From NCBI GenBank assembly GCA_963277665.1, contig OY728137.1, positions 1,172,260,670 to 1,172,324,669 on the forward strand: DNA of 64,000 nucleotides. The letters run 5' to 3'. This document shows positions 36,494 through 49,811 of the stretch, piece by piece. The notes beneath the pieces were generated by a model that was given only the letters and a program-made list of their open reading frames with translations, was not told the DNA's origin and ran no database searches. This DNA is from Viscum album (taxonomy: Eukaryota; Streptophyta; Magnoliopsida; Santalales; Viscaceae). Positions within the stretch are counted from its first letter, which is position 1; the number at the start of each line of letters is the position of its first letter. Both the position numbers and the translations under genes were made by a program.

Positions 36494-37029
36494 TATAGAG
36501 ATCCAGGCTTCTCGTACATGGATATTACATCTTTTTATATTAATATTCATTATATTTCAAAAACATAGGTATGCAGGCCATTATAGTTTAGTGTCACTGG
36601 AAACATGGAACAAAATGTTCTAATCGATTGAACTAAACATAAGAAATGGTGATATCAGATTCTTAGTGAGGGTGAACATAATAGATATAAATCTGTGAAA
36701 GGATAAGATAATCATAAGGGTATGTGATAATGAACATAACATTCTATGTTTATACCCTACCCATTATAGATCATAAACATGAGTCATGGAATAAATATTT
36801 TTAGTTAATAATACATTAATCATAAGGGAATTAGAGAACATGTTTATTTAGAGGATAATATTAGCATAAGACATAACATTTTTTCATACACATACATATA
36901 GAAAATCATTTTCTTAGTAGTCAAGGCTCAATTACAGAAATTATAAGGGCACTCTATGTGACACTACACATCCTAGGTAGGACATACCACCATCATCAGT
37001 AGAAGAAATTAATTAATTTTAAATTGGGT

Positions 37030-37550
37030 TCACTCTCCATACCATAAAATCAGCCAAGGTTCACTCCCAAGACCATCATAGAAGAAAAAGTCCATTTCTG
37101 AACTGGGTTCACTCCCTATTCCAATCTAGTCTTACTAAACTAGATTCCCTACCCATTCTAGTCTTATCATAATGAATCAGGTTCACTACCCATTCCAATA
37201 TAATTTTACTTAATGATGTTCACTACCCATTTTAGTCATGTCTTACTGAACCAAATTCACTACCCATTTTAGTCCAGCCTTACTAAACCAAGATCACATC
37301 CCATTCTAGCCCAATTTTACTGAACCCAGTCAACTAGATGTTTAATTTTGGACTTTATGAACTGAGTTCATGGCATCTAATAGTCGTGTATTACTTAATT
37401 GAGTTTAATACCAATTCTGGTTTTATTATAGTGAACCAATTTCACTACCACTACTAGTCCAATCTTACAAAACAAATTTCACTACCCATTTCAAACATAT
37501 TTTAATGAACTAATTTCACTTCCCATTCTAGTCCTATCTATCTCATGAGA
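37030..37550 (-). repeat. 37-bp minisatellite in element E LTR
   Basis: About 14 head-to-tail copies of a unit close to 37 bp. On the plus strand each is like TTCACTACCCATTCTAGTCC followed by a TCTTACTGAACCA-like part. The array merges into the LTR at 37551, where ATCTCATGAGATATAAAT matches the A LTR near 5730 in reverse. A has only about two related units there (5775-5850). Confidence 0.8.
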
Positions 37551-39187
37551 TATAAATATTTACCCAATTCATAGAATGGAGATATAGGTCCCACCATTAA
37601 CATTATTAAAAAATTTCATATTTTCTCCACATGCTCATAACACATTCATCATATCATACCCCATGAATTGAAATGAGGTTCATCGTCATTTTTTCATGGT
37701 ATAACCCATAGAAGACAAATTTCTTTCATACAAATATTATCATGATAAACCATTTATATAATGAATAATACTTGTATCCTTGGTTAATAACACCAGTAAA
37801 TATTTAGTTACATAAAAGGGTTTAATAATATATGTAAAATGAATTTGAAATATAAATAACATGGAATGTTTCATTAGGAATATAACTTTCATTGAAAACC
37901 ACTTTTTAAAAAAACATTTTGAAAATCCTTTTATTTTAAAATAAAAAATAAAATTTTTATATGAAGAATTAAAAATAATTTTAAAAATTTCTTGAACTAA
38001 ATAAACTGACTAATTTTAAAAACACTTTTTAAATTTTTTTTAATACATTTTTCCAAAACTTGATTTTGGAAGGAAAATAGTTTTTATCGAAAATAAGATT
38101 TTCAATAAAAAAATTCTTTTAATCTACTGATTACATAAAGAGAGGAAAATCAAGGGAAATATGGATTATCATTAAATAACATGAGTATAATAAAAATTAA
38201 TGTGTATCCCTTATATTTAGTTCATTTGATTTCTACAATGTATAATTAGTCATAAACAATCATGATAAATGATGAGATTGTAATTTAAAATCATTACCAC
38301 TTCAGATTCACTAAATCTTATTACCTATGAAAAAATAACAAAAAATATGACATAAAATATCATGATTATGAATAAATTCATGATATTATATGTTAAAGTG
38401 GTTTCATGGACTCCCCATGAGAGAATATTGGTTCATAATATAACATATGTCTCAAAGAAGAAATATTAGGATAAAAATCCGTTAAAGCTTTGTTAACTCG
38501 TGAACAATAAAACCCATGAAAGATATATATTAATATGGATAATCAAATTCCAATAATTTTTAGTATAATCATCATAATATTAATTATTAGGTAATATATA
38601 TTCCACAAAAAATAAATAGACATGGAATATTATACGTGATTCACATAAGGAAAAAACTGAGGCAAAAATCTCATACCTTATGTCTTGACTTCTTCATACT
38701 CAAAAAATAATATAGTAAAACAAAGAAAAGTTTTTTAAATATTTATTAAATAACAATATTAATAAATATCATTCCATATATTATTTTATTATAAAATTTT
38801 ATTAATCTTTTTATTAATAATTCCATGTTAAAATTATGTTTTCTGTAATAACCACTTTGTTTTTCATATATGTTATGATAAGTTATCTTTTTTTCGCCTA
38901 TTTGAATAATGGTTAAATCATATAAATAATGATAAATTTGATATTAATATCATATATTTTAATTATATATGTATCTCTAGTAATCCATAATATTTAGATA
39001 TATAAAATTAAATGTACTCTTTATGGAGATGGAAGGTCATTCATGCTCAAGAATGTTGTTTCCATTTTCATATCGGATTGAAAAAAAGAAATATAAATGA
39101 TAAATTATCATTTTAAAATAATATTTATCCAATATATATTTTATATTTTAATTAAAATCAACCCTAATACATTCCATTTAAATCCTG

Positions 39188-39440
39188 GATGAGTCACATT
39201 GCTTTGTAAGGCGGTAGTCCGCTCTACACCTGAGTGACATTAACATTTTATGACATAAGGAAAAGCCTGAAGGTATGTGTGATATGAAAATTAAAAGATT
39301 ATAATAATATCATTTATATAATTTATATCATTTATATCATATATAAAAAATAAATCTATCAATATGACCAACCTTGAAAGTCACTAATGGAAAAACGATT
39401 GACATCAGTTTGTGAGGCAGTTCTATATTTTACACACGAA
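39188..39440 (-). promoter_or_regulatory. Degraded twin hairpin region in element E LTR
   Basis: Reverse complement of 39188-39236 contains GCGGACTACCGCC flanked by TCAC and GTGA, aligning with hairpin 2 of C. 39395-39440 aligns more weakly with hairpin 1. Order and approximate spacing match B and C. Confidence 0.45.
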
Positions 39441-39782
39441 TGATGATTTCTTAACACATTTGATAGAAGTGTTTTTGTTTGTAGGTATTAAACTTGACAT
39501 AATAATATTTTATTATTTTTAATATAATTATTTTATTATATTTTAATGGTATAATTAAAATTTAAGGGCTGTAGAAAGAAATAATACAAAGATGCTCATT
39601 GATGGATGTTCCCTCTTCTTTGGGTATCCTCCATATGTTTTCACTAAAAGCCATCCTAGAACGTATTTCTACCCAAAATATGGTTTATATAATTACATTA
39701 TTGAAGTTTATATGTAATTGGGTAAGTTTTTGGTCGAGAAAATAGTTGTTATGGTTTGATTAAGTGGGAGGGGTGAGTGCCC

Positions 39783-39789
39783 TTTTATA
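39783..39789 (-). promoter_or_regulatory. LTR TATA box, element E
   Basis: Plus-strand TTTTATA, reading TATAAAA on the minus strand and followed by GGGCACTC as in the conserved module of A, B and C. Confidence 0.7.
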
Positions 39790-41246
39790 ATTAAGGAGGT
39801 GTGGATTTTTTTGTGAAAACTCAAAAGTATTCACTATTTGGAGGTCTCTATTGCATCATATGGATCTAAAATTGATTATAATTTATTTTATGGAATAATA
39901 TGTTGAGATACACCTCCACCACACAAAATAAACACATTTTTATCATGTTTTTCCTACATCCTTAAGTTTACTAAAATTTGTCCATATAGTTTTTATCAAG
40001 GTAACGTGTATATTTTCTTACCTATGTAATTTATCCTTTAAGATTAAGAGTAAAAGATAATTATTGTATAATTTATACCTAATAAATCTAAATATTAAAT
40101 AAAAATAATTATATAAAAATAATATTTTCTGAAAATTAATTTTAATACAAGATCTTGAAATGCACAAACCCCAATTTGAAGCATAATTAGGTTAATTGAT
40201 TTTAGTTATTTTCATGAATGATTATGGTAAAAAATCAATTTAACATTACTATATAATATAAATTATTCTGAAAAAAATATGGATTCTATTTTTTCAAATT
40301 TAATAAATTTGAGTGTCAGAATTTAATTTAAAATCATTCTCATAGATGCGAAGAGAAATGAGGTTTTTAATGTGAAAATTTTCACAATAATACTATGTTA
40401 TTACCATATTTTATTATAATATTGATTACAATAACCTAAACAGGATTAATATATGTATAATGGATATAATTAAACATCTAAAATATTTAAACAAATTATC
40501 TTTGTAAATAATTTCAGCCATTACATAGTTTTCATTTAAAAATCAGTATTTTTCATTATTTATCAAAAATGAAACATTAAAAAAACTATTATATATATAA
40601 TATAATTTTTATATTAAAATTTAAAAAAAATATCTCATAATTAAATTTAAAATATTGAAAAATTTTATTTTTAAAATATGTTCACCATGAAAAGGTGACA
40701 AAACTATTATTTAGAAAAAATATATTATTTTAGCATAAAATTGTATTAATTATTATCTCTTAAATATAAAATACATAAAATAAATTTTAAATAGTTTATT
40801 GAATTTATAATATTTAAAATTAATTAAAATTACTCACAAAAAATGATTCATTTAATTTCTTTAGTTAAAACATTTTCATTTTCATAAAAATAATTTTTCA
40901 AAAAATGATTTCCATGAATTTAAAATGGTTTTTATTTTCATTTAAAATTAATTGGTCACCAAAGTATTCATTATATATACATGTGTAAAACATATTTTCA
41001 TAGCCTCTATTCCAATGGGTTGTTGTAAAATTACATATTAAATAAATATATTTTAATCGTATGACATGTTTCTTCTAAACTCTTTGTTACTTGTAATGCA
41101 AGCTAAACTCGTTATTATCTGTAAACCAAGCCAAACATAGTGTTCTATGTAATGAAAGATAAACTTAGTGTTTTATTGTCACAAAAAATATTGAAAGTAG
41201 AAAATCGGTTTTAAAAAACAATACCCCAAAATATTGGGGTGACACA

Positions 41247-41260
41247 TTATACCCCCTTTA
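41247..41260 (-). other. Polypurine tract of element E
   Basis: The minus strand reads TAAAGGGGGTATAA immediately before the LTR start, equivalent to the tracts of A, B and C. Confidence 0.75.
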
Positions 41261-42610
41261 AAATAAATTTCTCCCTGAAAATTCATCTCAGCCCTTAAAT
41301 GTTTGAATTTTAATAATTAATTCATAGAAAAACACATCATACAATTAAATAATAAAACATCACTTAAAATATAATTTAAAAAACATAAAGGTTACCTAGA
41401 TTAACTCATAACTATGTATCCACATAAGAGAACATTGTTTGGAAGTTTTTATTTGGAAATGGAATAAAAGAATAAATAATTATAGAGAGTGATAACGAAC
41501 ATGGGTCATAAGAATGTGGGTGGTACATATAATATTAAAAAACACAAAACCATAACTCTATGATGATTTAAGAGACCATTTAATTCATTTGAAATTAAGC
41601 TACTATGATAAAATATTTGTTTTAAGATCCTTTTCATAAAGTTGACTAATTTTCATGAGAAGGTATACTTACTTGATTTCCTTCCATTTCGTAAGAAAAA
41701 TATCACCCCTGGGTTGTGAATTGTTCAATGTACAATTCATCTCTTACCATAAGAAATAAAGGTTGATTTGTTATGATTGAAGCAAATAAACATAAGATCC
41801 ATTGAAATTCATTTTGACTATCTTTATTTTTCATCATCGAAAAAAGTTTAACACATGTTTTGCATAAATCTTTATATCTTTCAATAGTGCATTTATCTCT
41901 AAATCCTCAACCAAAGTTCATCTTGTACCATTCCAAAAATGGTAAGCCTTATGGCCCTTCAAAATTTTTAAAATCCAAAACTTATGAATGAAGGTGACTA
42001 AATTACACAAAATCAGATTTATAATGATCCCTTATATATTATTAAGTAGATTCTGATTTTTACATACCAAACATGTGGAAACTTATATTATGTATTCTGA
42101 TAAAATATTGTAATAAAATTAATTACAATAACACCAAATCAAAAACATACATGCTTTTTCATTCCTTACATAGAACACAGATTATTAGATATATTCAAAA
42201 TATCCAAAATGTTTTAAACTCCATCCATGATAGAATAAACCACTTTGCCAAAAATATTTGTTAATTTATTCCAATGTAATCAGCACTATCCAATTTACCT
42301 TATTTTTATTAAATATGATTTTATCTAAACTAATCACCATTGTCTCATCATCCAATATATATTAGAGGATAACTTTACTTAATCATGTGATATCCATATT
42401 ATATAATATTTACATTAAATCAATTTTCATTATCATCAAAATTATTCAACATCCTCTTTCAAATCCTAAATGAAATACTTATACAGCACAATCCTTATAA
42501 ATTTCATAATTCTAGAAACCCAATACAAAAAAATAATTCAATCATTCCATTTCTATAAAAAAAAATATTAACTACGATTCGTCATCTTATTCCATAATAC
42601 CTCTTTATAT
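41261..42610 (-). other. Non-coding 3' internal region of element E
   Basis: AT-rich. 41400-41520 in reverse matches the GTTCTCTACCACTCTCCATT region of A and C. No A or B box of a SINE could be found near 41800-42000, where it would be expected. The open frame at 42073-42264 has no support. Confidence 0.5.
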
Positions 42611-43454
42611 TTAGATTTCATTTATAGTATCTTCATCATAAACTATAAAAACATCACTCATATAACCATGATGATTGTATTCACAATATTTTCCCTCATG
42701 ACATTGATTCGAATAATTATCAAAATCCTTGAACGTGAAACACTTGAGAATAGGGGGTTCATTATTAGGCATTATATTTAGAGCCCTTTCATTAATTAGT
42801 CTGTTAGTCACAATTCAATATTCTCAGGATTTATAACCAACCCTTACAAATTTAATGCACCTCCTAGTTACATTTAACAAATTACCTTGATGCTTCTTCA
42901 CACATTTATGGAATATATAAAACTGAATATTCTTTCCTTCAAGGTCCCAATCACCCAAAATATATGTGAACTATATCTTTATATTACATGGTGTGTAGGA
43001 GATTTGGTTAAAATGGATTTTGGTTAGCATGCTTAGTTATTACTGATTGGGAGTAAACAAAATATCGTTCACTCTAGTAATCATCCCATTTGGAAGCTCC
43101 TCAAAAGAATTTCTATCACATTCAATTTTAACCTATTAATTTTTGGTACCTTCCATTGACTAAAACTTAAAATTATTGTTTGGGAAACTCTAATCATAGT
43201 ATAAAACCATGCAATAATAAAAATCACTTATAGAATTTTAAAATCATAACACCTTCTTTATTCTCTAGAACTACATGATTATCCTAGTTCATTCATAGGA
43301 ATCATCTATTAAAATCATTCATGATGTTTTGTAAAGTGTTTTTGAATTTACAAATCATATCCCTAAGGATTTTCAAACTATGTTTATAGCAAGGAATGTT
43401 TTCATGCACCAGTTCCCAATTGATTCTAGCTCAATATGGTGTTTTTGGGGTCAT
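42611..43454 (-). pseudogene. Gag remnant of element E (full-length type)
   Basis: A likely ATG is at 43454-43452 on the minus strand. Following it are fragments alignable with A's Gag: an N-terminal run near 43370-43290, a YRLEG-like run near 43195, and RNSFEELPNG.I..VNDI (about 43120-43075), equivalent to A's FLELK.KDDESVGIYEANF. Then come the knuckle region CVKKHQGN..NVTRRC (about 42890-42840) and a third-knuckle remnant KCFTFKDFDNYSNQC (about 42745-42700). The capsid region is therefore present, as in A and unlike B and C. Many stops and frameshifts; it ends TAA/TGA-like near 42611. Confidence 0.6.
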
Positions 43455-43689
43455 TACACCTAGGTACATATATATGAGAGGCATATCCACCTATTGTGTA
43501 TATACATAGATTTATAGCTTAGAAGCCACTCAATATATCATTTAACAAAATTCTAGGATATTTTCTTATAGTTTAACTCGTACTTAAACTTATTATTTGA
43601 GACATCCCTAGATACATCCTTAGAAATATCCCTATGTATCTAACTAAATTTTTCTCATTCTAGTTTCTAATAGTTAACAAGACCATTCC

Positions 43690-43702
43690 CTGCTAAAAAA
43701 TA
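43690..43702 (-). other. Eroded primer binding site region of element E
   Basis: In reverse, TTTAGCAGGGAATGG-TCTTGTTAACT aligns with TGGTATCAGAGGAAAGGTTTAGTCAAACT of A. The PBS itself is largely lost. The following TTAGAAACTAGAATGAG matches A's leader after the PBS. Confidence 0.45.
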
Positions 43703-44552
43703 TTGATTCATGGACATCTCTTATAATAATATTACATATTTTTAGATGAATATTCATTATATTCCGCAAACACATTTCTAAAGATTTTAATAGTTTACTT
43801 AAATTTGAAACCTGGAACAAAATATTAAAATATGGTGAATGATCTACAATGTTTCCCATAATTATCTTCCTATTTAATACTTTTCATAGAAATACCCTTC
43901 AAAAAACCATGATTCATTACTTGAGTAAAGAAAACATGAGAAAGGGTGAGAATAGATGTTTAGTAAGGGTAAATATGAGAGATATAAATCTAGGAAAACA
44001 TAATATAATCATAATGGTATATGATAGTAAACATAACTTATGCTATTGAAACCCAACCTATTGTAAATCATAAAAATGTGTCATGGAATAATGACTGATA
44101 GTTCATAAGACATTATTCACAATGTAATTAAAAAAATCCACAAGATCATGACATTAACACAAGACATAAAATTTTGGCATAGAAATAAGCATATAAAATC
44201 ATTTCCTTACTAGTTAAAGCTCATTTCCGATAGTTATTAGGTCACTATAATAGTGGCTAAACCTCATGTTTGTGAAACACAACCATCCCCAGTAGATACC
44301 CACTCATCATAGTGGAATATTTTTACTCTCAAAACCATCATTGTATTCAAGTTTCACTCCCAATATCACTATAGTGTACAAAGTCACTTACTAACCCAAG
44401 TTCACACCCAATTCCAATCCTATCTTACTTAATCGAGTTCACCTCATATTCTAGTCATGTATTTCTGAAATTATATTACTACACATTCTTGTTCTATTTT
44501 AGAAAATTGAGTTCAATACTCATTCTATTCTTATCTATCTAAATTGAGTTCA
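43703..44552 (-). repeat. 5' LTR of element E (part), interrupted by element D
   Basis: Homologous to 36494-37330: shared ATTCATTATATT, GGAACAAAAT and GATATAAATCT..GATAATCATA runs in the same order. From about 44330 it enters the same 37-bp minisatellite (TTCACTCCCAA.., TTCACACCCAATTCCAATCC.., GTTCAATACTCATTCTATTC), and D starts inside that array at 44553. Confidence 0.75.
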
Positions 44553-47328
44553 TGTAACATCTTAAATTTTTTGTGTACTATTTTTTGATTTTATATGGAT
44601 TATTTTTTAGACCAGGTACTAAGACGGTGTCTTATTAAGAGGTCCGGTGTGTCCAGAATAAATGTGTGAAAAATATTAAAATATTATAAAATTATAATTG
44701 AATAGATGTAGTTTATTCTTGAAAAATGGAATAACACAAAAATAGGTGCTTAGAATATGAATATGATGGTACCATTGAACTAAATGTGGTGATTTTATCC
44801 TTGGAGTGAATTAATATTAGTCATAATGTCATTTTTTTAAAAAAATCCCGACCATAAAAAGATTGAAATAATTTAATAAAATTATTTTAATTTGTTTTGT
44901 TGATGTAATGAGTTGGATTTATTTAAATTTTTCATTATTTTGGAATTCCATGGTCCTTGGAATAACCCTAGAACTTCTATAGGATCATTGTAGAGAGATC
45001 TAGGAATCATTTCTGTTGAATGAAAATGGATCGAGGATCGACAATCGACGCACATATATTTTGAAGAATATCACCAATGAATGCAACATAGTTTTGTTTG
45101 TAATCATTGATCAATCCAGATCAAGTTAGGTTATGTGATTAAATGGTTTTATTCTCCATTCATTAGTTCTATGATGAATGTTAATCAATCGAGTAATGAA
45201 TTGATTCATAGATCATGTATATTGTGAAAATGGTACTTATTATATGGGATTTATTTGATATTGTTTTATAATCCATATCCACCATTCTTCATTGTTGGCT
45301 ATGAAATCTTATAATATTATGATAATCCTTTGTTTTTGTTCCTGTTCTCCCTCTTTACTCACGTTCTTCAACAGTTGGATTGTCATTGTCTTGGTTCTAT
45401 GTTATCGAGTGGTCCAAGCTCAATCAAACACCTAGATTTGAGGAACATCAACAATTGAGGCTAGATTAGTGTAGATTTAATATCAAGGATTACTTATTTA
45501 TGATTGTTTCTTATTTTAGTCATTGGAGGATACATGGTGGTCTTTGGAAGGGACCACCGACACGCGACAGCAGTGGCACATAACAATGTGTGGGAGTTTT
45601 CTATGTGTGGGTGACAGAGCAGTGTGCGGCCGGGATCAGTTGTGGTGGATGTGGGGTGTGGCTGGGATCAATGGCGGTGGACGTGGGATTGGTAGCAGCT
45701 GCAGAGCAGGCCAGCTAAGGTAGGCTGTGTGTGAGTGGGACCAGGAAAGTCAGTGGGTTGGGCTTGGTCAATAGACCAGGTCAAACCGGTGGGTCGTGCC
45801 GGGTGAGGTGGTCCCTAGTCGGATTCGGGGTAACCAGGGAAGAGAATGGGTGTGACGACTACTACGGTCAACTCTGGTGTTGTGGAAGCTCGAGCTTCCG
45901 TGGGTGGTTGATCAACCCATTCAACCATAATGATCGGTCGACACAATAGGTGGACTAACCATGATGGTCGGTCCCTGAGCGGTAAGACAGCAAGGTAGGT
46001 TGACTGATGGCGGTGGTAGGTCCATGAGCCCCATTAGGTCTGCATGCATCTTCTCGAGCTGCAGGTTCAAATAGTCATAACTCCAAAATTGAGCGTCCAA
46101 ATGATGTGTCATCAGTGGAATCATGACCCTGGTTTTAAGACTATCTAGTAATTACAAATAATGAGTACCTTATTTAGATTTGAGGCTTTTCTTGTTCCTA
46201 GTTTGGACCAGTATTGCTTAAGTACATTCCCTTGGTCCATTCCTCCATAGCATAGTGTGGAGTTACCTAAACATCACTATATTTTAATACCCTTTTGCTG
46301 CCAAGCCTTAAATAGAGTTATGGTTTCCATCTGTAAGACTGGAGTATGATTCTCTATCATCCCATGAGTAGTTTTTGAAATCATCATTACCTCCTTGACC
46401 AGGGCATTGATACTCCATCTAGAAGACCATATCGATATTGTTTATGGAATCATTTACATATGATCCCCTACGTATCAATTTGATCTAAATTGGGCTTGTG
46501 GTGTCCCCTAGTGGTTTTGGGTACGACCCACTCTCTTTGTATCATAGTCCTATGAGATCAGTTAATTCTCCTTAGGTGGGGCCCAAATGAGACAGACCTC
46601 TTCATCAAGTGTCTCCATTGATATCCTGGATCATTGAGAAGGATCTCCCATAATGATTATTGCTTCGAACAGAATCATGTGGCTGGAAGTTGGTTACAAC
46701 TTCCTAGAGGAGGGGAGTCTTTCTTGCATATATCTAGGTTATTTTAACTCTTGTACCCTTTATAAATTGTTACATATTTTATTGAGCTAATTATACTAGG
46801 TGTTTCTTTTTTAGTGTTTCCAGGGTGTCTATGTTATTATTGTTATACACATCCCAACATGTTATTTTCTCATACAGGTCATTTCCTTTGCAGAAGGTAT
46901 CCCATTTTGATGGTGTCCAACAAGGACTAGGGGTAGTGGAGCATAATAGGGGTAGGTATGACTGAGGTGTTTAAACGGATCATATCGTTGATGTTGTCCT
47001 CTCCCTTGGAGTATGTTGGACTCTTTATAGTTTCAGTTGGACTTGTGTATAGACTCTTTGTGGAAGAATTGTATTCATCCATGTTTAATTTTCATTCACT
47101 TCTTGTTATACTTTATTTATAGGATCATAGTTTTATGCATTTTTCCTTTAAGTTGTTCTAGATTTTAGCATTGTGTGGCTTGAATATGTGTGCGTGTGTA
47201 CCGGTACATTAGGTAAATGCCTCCCATTTGTTGATAATTCCTACTCAGTGCTAGTCCCCATCCCATATCCTATCAGAGGTGGTCGTGGGGTAGTCATGGC
47301 ATGAGCCCTTCTAGTATAGGTCATGATA
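44553..47328 (+). repeat. 5' LTR of element D
   Basis: 2776 bp. It starts TGTAACATCTTAAATTTT and ends near CATGATA, just before GAG-TGGTATCAG. It matches the 3' LTR from 61823 in blocks, such as GTGTGTCCAGAATAAATGTGT / GTGTGCCTGAAATAAATGTGT. A G-rich section (about 45520-45880) contains open frames without protein support. Confidence 0.85.
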
Positions 47329-47331
47329 GAG

Positions 47332-47340
47332 TGGTATCAG
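47332..47340 (+). other. Primer binding site of element D
   Basis: GAG-TGGTATCAG follows the LTR end, the usual arrangement for plant chromoviruses primed by initiator tRNA-Met; the next bases (ATT) have drifted from AGC. Confidence 0.8.
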
Positions 47341-47877
47341 ATTGGATTGGTTCTAATTTAGGACCAAGTGTCTATGAGGTTGGTAGGGGAAATAATTTTA
47401 ACTGTTTCGAGTTCAGATTGTCATCCAGGGATCCCAGTGTTGGTGTGGCAGAAAAAATATCCTTAAACCATGACATTGGTCACATTATTTTCGACTAGAT
47501 ACATGAAAAAATTGGTTATAGGGAATAAATGGTACATATATCATATAGTAATGGTTCTGTCATCCATTTCCTTTATTAGTTATCTCCCTATATATACTCT
47601 ATTGACTGTGCTTCATCTTGTTTTATTTCAGAATGCCTTCACTTACATAACCAGCTTGGATTCCACCACGTGATTGTGAAAATGATACTCCTAGGGATGA
47701 GGTATCAGTAAAACAACATGTATTGGAGATATCACCTCCTAGTGGTTTACTAGTAATACCACTATCTATCAATCAGTATCCACATCAAACTATAGATTCA
47801 TGTAAAATAAGTGTGTTCTTAGAATTTTATAGGTAGGGACATCCGACGTTTTGGGGTGAGAAGGAACCCTATATGGA

Positions 47878-47882
47878 TGGTT
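47878..47882. other. Left target-site duplication of element C (TGGTT)
   Basis: TGGTT precedes TGTAACACCCC at 47883 and is exactly repeated at 57582-57586. Confidence 0.95.
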
Positions 47883-49276
47883 TGTAACACCCCAAGATTT
47901 TGGTACATTTCGGATAACTTTCATATTTTGATGAATAGTGAAAATTTCTAAATTTTAATTAAAAACAACTTTTTTAATCAAAATAATTAATAGTGATAAA
48001 TTATGAATTTGAGTGGTTTTAAAGTATATTTAGAATATATTTTTACCGTTTAATATAATGTTGGTCATTGGACATAATTTTACAATTAAACCGAACATAA
48101 ACAAGTGTCAATCTTTTGATAGTTATTATCTCTTAAAAACACGCTTTTTGTTTTAACAGCGGGAATTAATTTTAAATTAATTTCTGCCACTTCTGTGTTT
48201 TGAATTTAGGAAAATGGATTCCATATTTGGAATCAGGATGTCCAAATTATGTAAATAGGTAACTTTTATTTTTAGACATTTTGAATAATTACTGCGGTAA
48301 ATATTTTATTTACCATGGTTAAAGGGTAAATCCGGTAAATAAGGGTTAAAAAAATAATATTATAATAATACAAAATTACCCTAAAACGTGTCTTAACCCT
48401 ATTGGTTGATACATGGTCGACCATGGGCATCTTTGTGTCAATTTTGGGACCCCATGGATCCACTTGTAAGTGATAATGACACTTTATTTTAATTAAGTTA
48501 AAATGAATACAAAAATGACACAAGCATATATCTTTTAGAAGAACAATTTTTACATAGGGTTATACATGTTGGATTTTCGATTATAAATATTCATTAGAAA
48601 GATAAAAAGATTTCCTACATAATTATATTTTATTTATAATTTTTAGACAATAAATAAGTTATTTTATTTATGACACAATGATGATGCAGTAATTACTATA
48701 ATAGTGAAAAATTAAAATAATTGATATTATAAATACCCAAATAAATATAATATGAAACTTTTAATGAATTAAACTAATTTTCTAGGCTAATATGATATAT
48801 TAGGATTGATTTAATGGACTTTGTTCGAAGTAATCAATCTGTTATGAGTTTCACAGAAATCAACTATTGAATAGTGTCAAAATTGACATAAAAGAGTTCT
48901 TAAAACAAATATTATATTATTAATTGATATTAAATTCCTAAAAATCTAAGGTTCGGCCAAGAGACTTATATTATGATAGGGTAATCATTAATGGACCACT
49001 TGGGGGTCGCTTGAATGTATATAGTAAGTTTATTAACCATATTATATAAAAATACAAAGAGACATTGTAAAAGTGAAACTAATTAACTTAGAGTTAATAC
49101 TTAAAGATAAGGTTAATATAAGTACCCAAACCTGTCTAAATTCTATTGGATGAGTTGTTTTCGACCTATCCCCACCTCATCCTTTGAATAGTCAACTTTG
49201 GAGCCTTTAGAAACCGAATATGAATTTATTATAAATTAATATTTCTAGATTTTCCAAAGGTGCCCCTCACCCCTCT

Positions 49277-49283
49277 TATAAAA
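49277..49283 (+). promoter_or_regulatory. LTR TATA box, element C 5' LTR
   Basis: TATAAAA in CACCCCTCTTATAAAAGGGCACTCC, the superfamily core promoter; the 3' LTR copy is at 55393. Confidence 0.85.
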
Positions 49284-49620
49284 GGGCACTCCTCCTTCTC
49301 ATTTCTTCACACCTCTAAAGCCTTTTGGTTCGGCCAAACTCTGCCCAAATACTCTCCCAACATCCCTCAATACAACCTAGAGGCCTTATTTTGATCAGAA
49401 AGCCAACCTAAGGAGCCCTTTTGATCAAATCAAAAGGAAGAACCCGAAGAAGAGGTAATGATTTCACCACCCTTTTCTAAGTTCATTTCTTCTTCCACTT
49501 CTTCTTCCTTTGTTCTTACCATTCTGAAATAATAACTCCAGTATCTCACATATACTGTGATGTTATTATAAATATGGTACAATCATATTCAGTATTCTAT
49601 CCACCCTTTGAATAACATGT

Positions 49621-49665
49621 CACCATACGTGCGTACGTACGGCTTACCGTCTCCACGTCGTGGTG
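49621..49665 (+). promoter_or_regulatory. GC-rich hairpin 1 in element C LTR intron
   Basis: Outer stem CACCA/TGGTG, middle stem ACG/CGT, inner stem ACGG-CTTA-CCGT next to a CGTACGTACG palindrome. The 3' LTR copy is 55737-55781. It is strikingly GC-rich in AT-rich surroundings. Confidence 0.6.
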
Positions 49666-49811
49666 TAATTGTTATTCAATATAATATTATTTGGATGGGT
49701 ATAATAATGATGTGTAACTCATGTAAATAATAAATATAACATGTTAATGATTCTGTATATATGATATACCATCCATTTATATATTATTTTAATATCAAAA
49801 GAATGATATTG

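Larger units (their letters stand above)
36494..41246 (-). repeat. 3' LTR of element E
   Basis: About 4.75 kb. Read on the minus strand it starts TGTGTCACCCCAATATTTTGG at 41246 (compare TGTAACACCCC) and ends near 36494, where TATAGAGATCC matches the inverted TGTAGAGACCC end of A. TATA is inverted at 39783-39789; degraded twin hairpins lie near 39395-39440 and 39188-39236. A donor-like GT is at 38676-38675, and a 37-bp minisatellite spans 37030-37550. Confidence 0.75.
36494..44552 (-). mobile_element. Element E: old gag-only LTR retrotransposon, minus strand, cut by element D
   Basis: Its 3' LTR is 36494-41246 and the internal region about 41247-43702. The beginning of the 5' LTR (43703-44552) is homologous to 36494 onward and stops where element D is inserted. 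Parts of the LTR match A, B and C in reverse complement: the TATA module, the hairpin region, the donor AAG|GTATGAG, and the sequence around ATCTCATGAGATATAAAT. The gag is heavily mutated and no pol is present. I saw no SINE at the place where A, B and C carry one. Confidence 0.75.

Noticed and set aside
37030..37550. CRISPR-like array of 37-bp repeats
   Set aside because: Units are contiguous without unique spacers, are diverged, and occur in a plant LTR; it is a minisatellite.
45523..45949. Tryptophan- and glycine-rich open frames
   Set aside because: They lie within D's 5' LTR and are open because the block is G-rich; not conserved in the 3' LTR.
48272..48523. An 83-codon minus-strand frame that occurs identically at 54388-54639
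   Set aside because: Both are the same position in the two LTRs of element C; the identity reflects young LTRs, not protein conservation. The pair 50639/56755 is rejected for the same reason.
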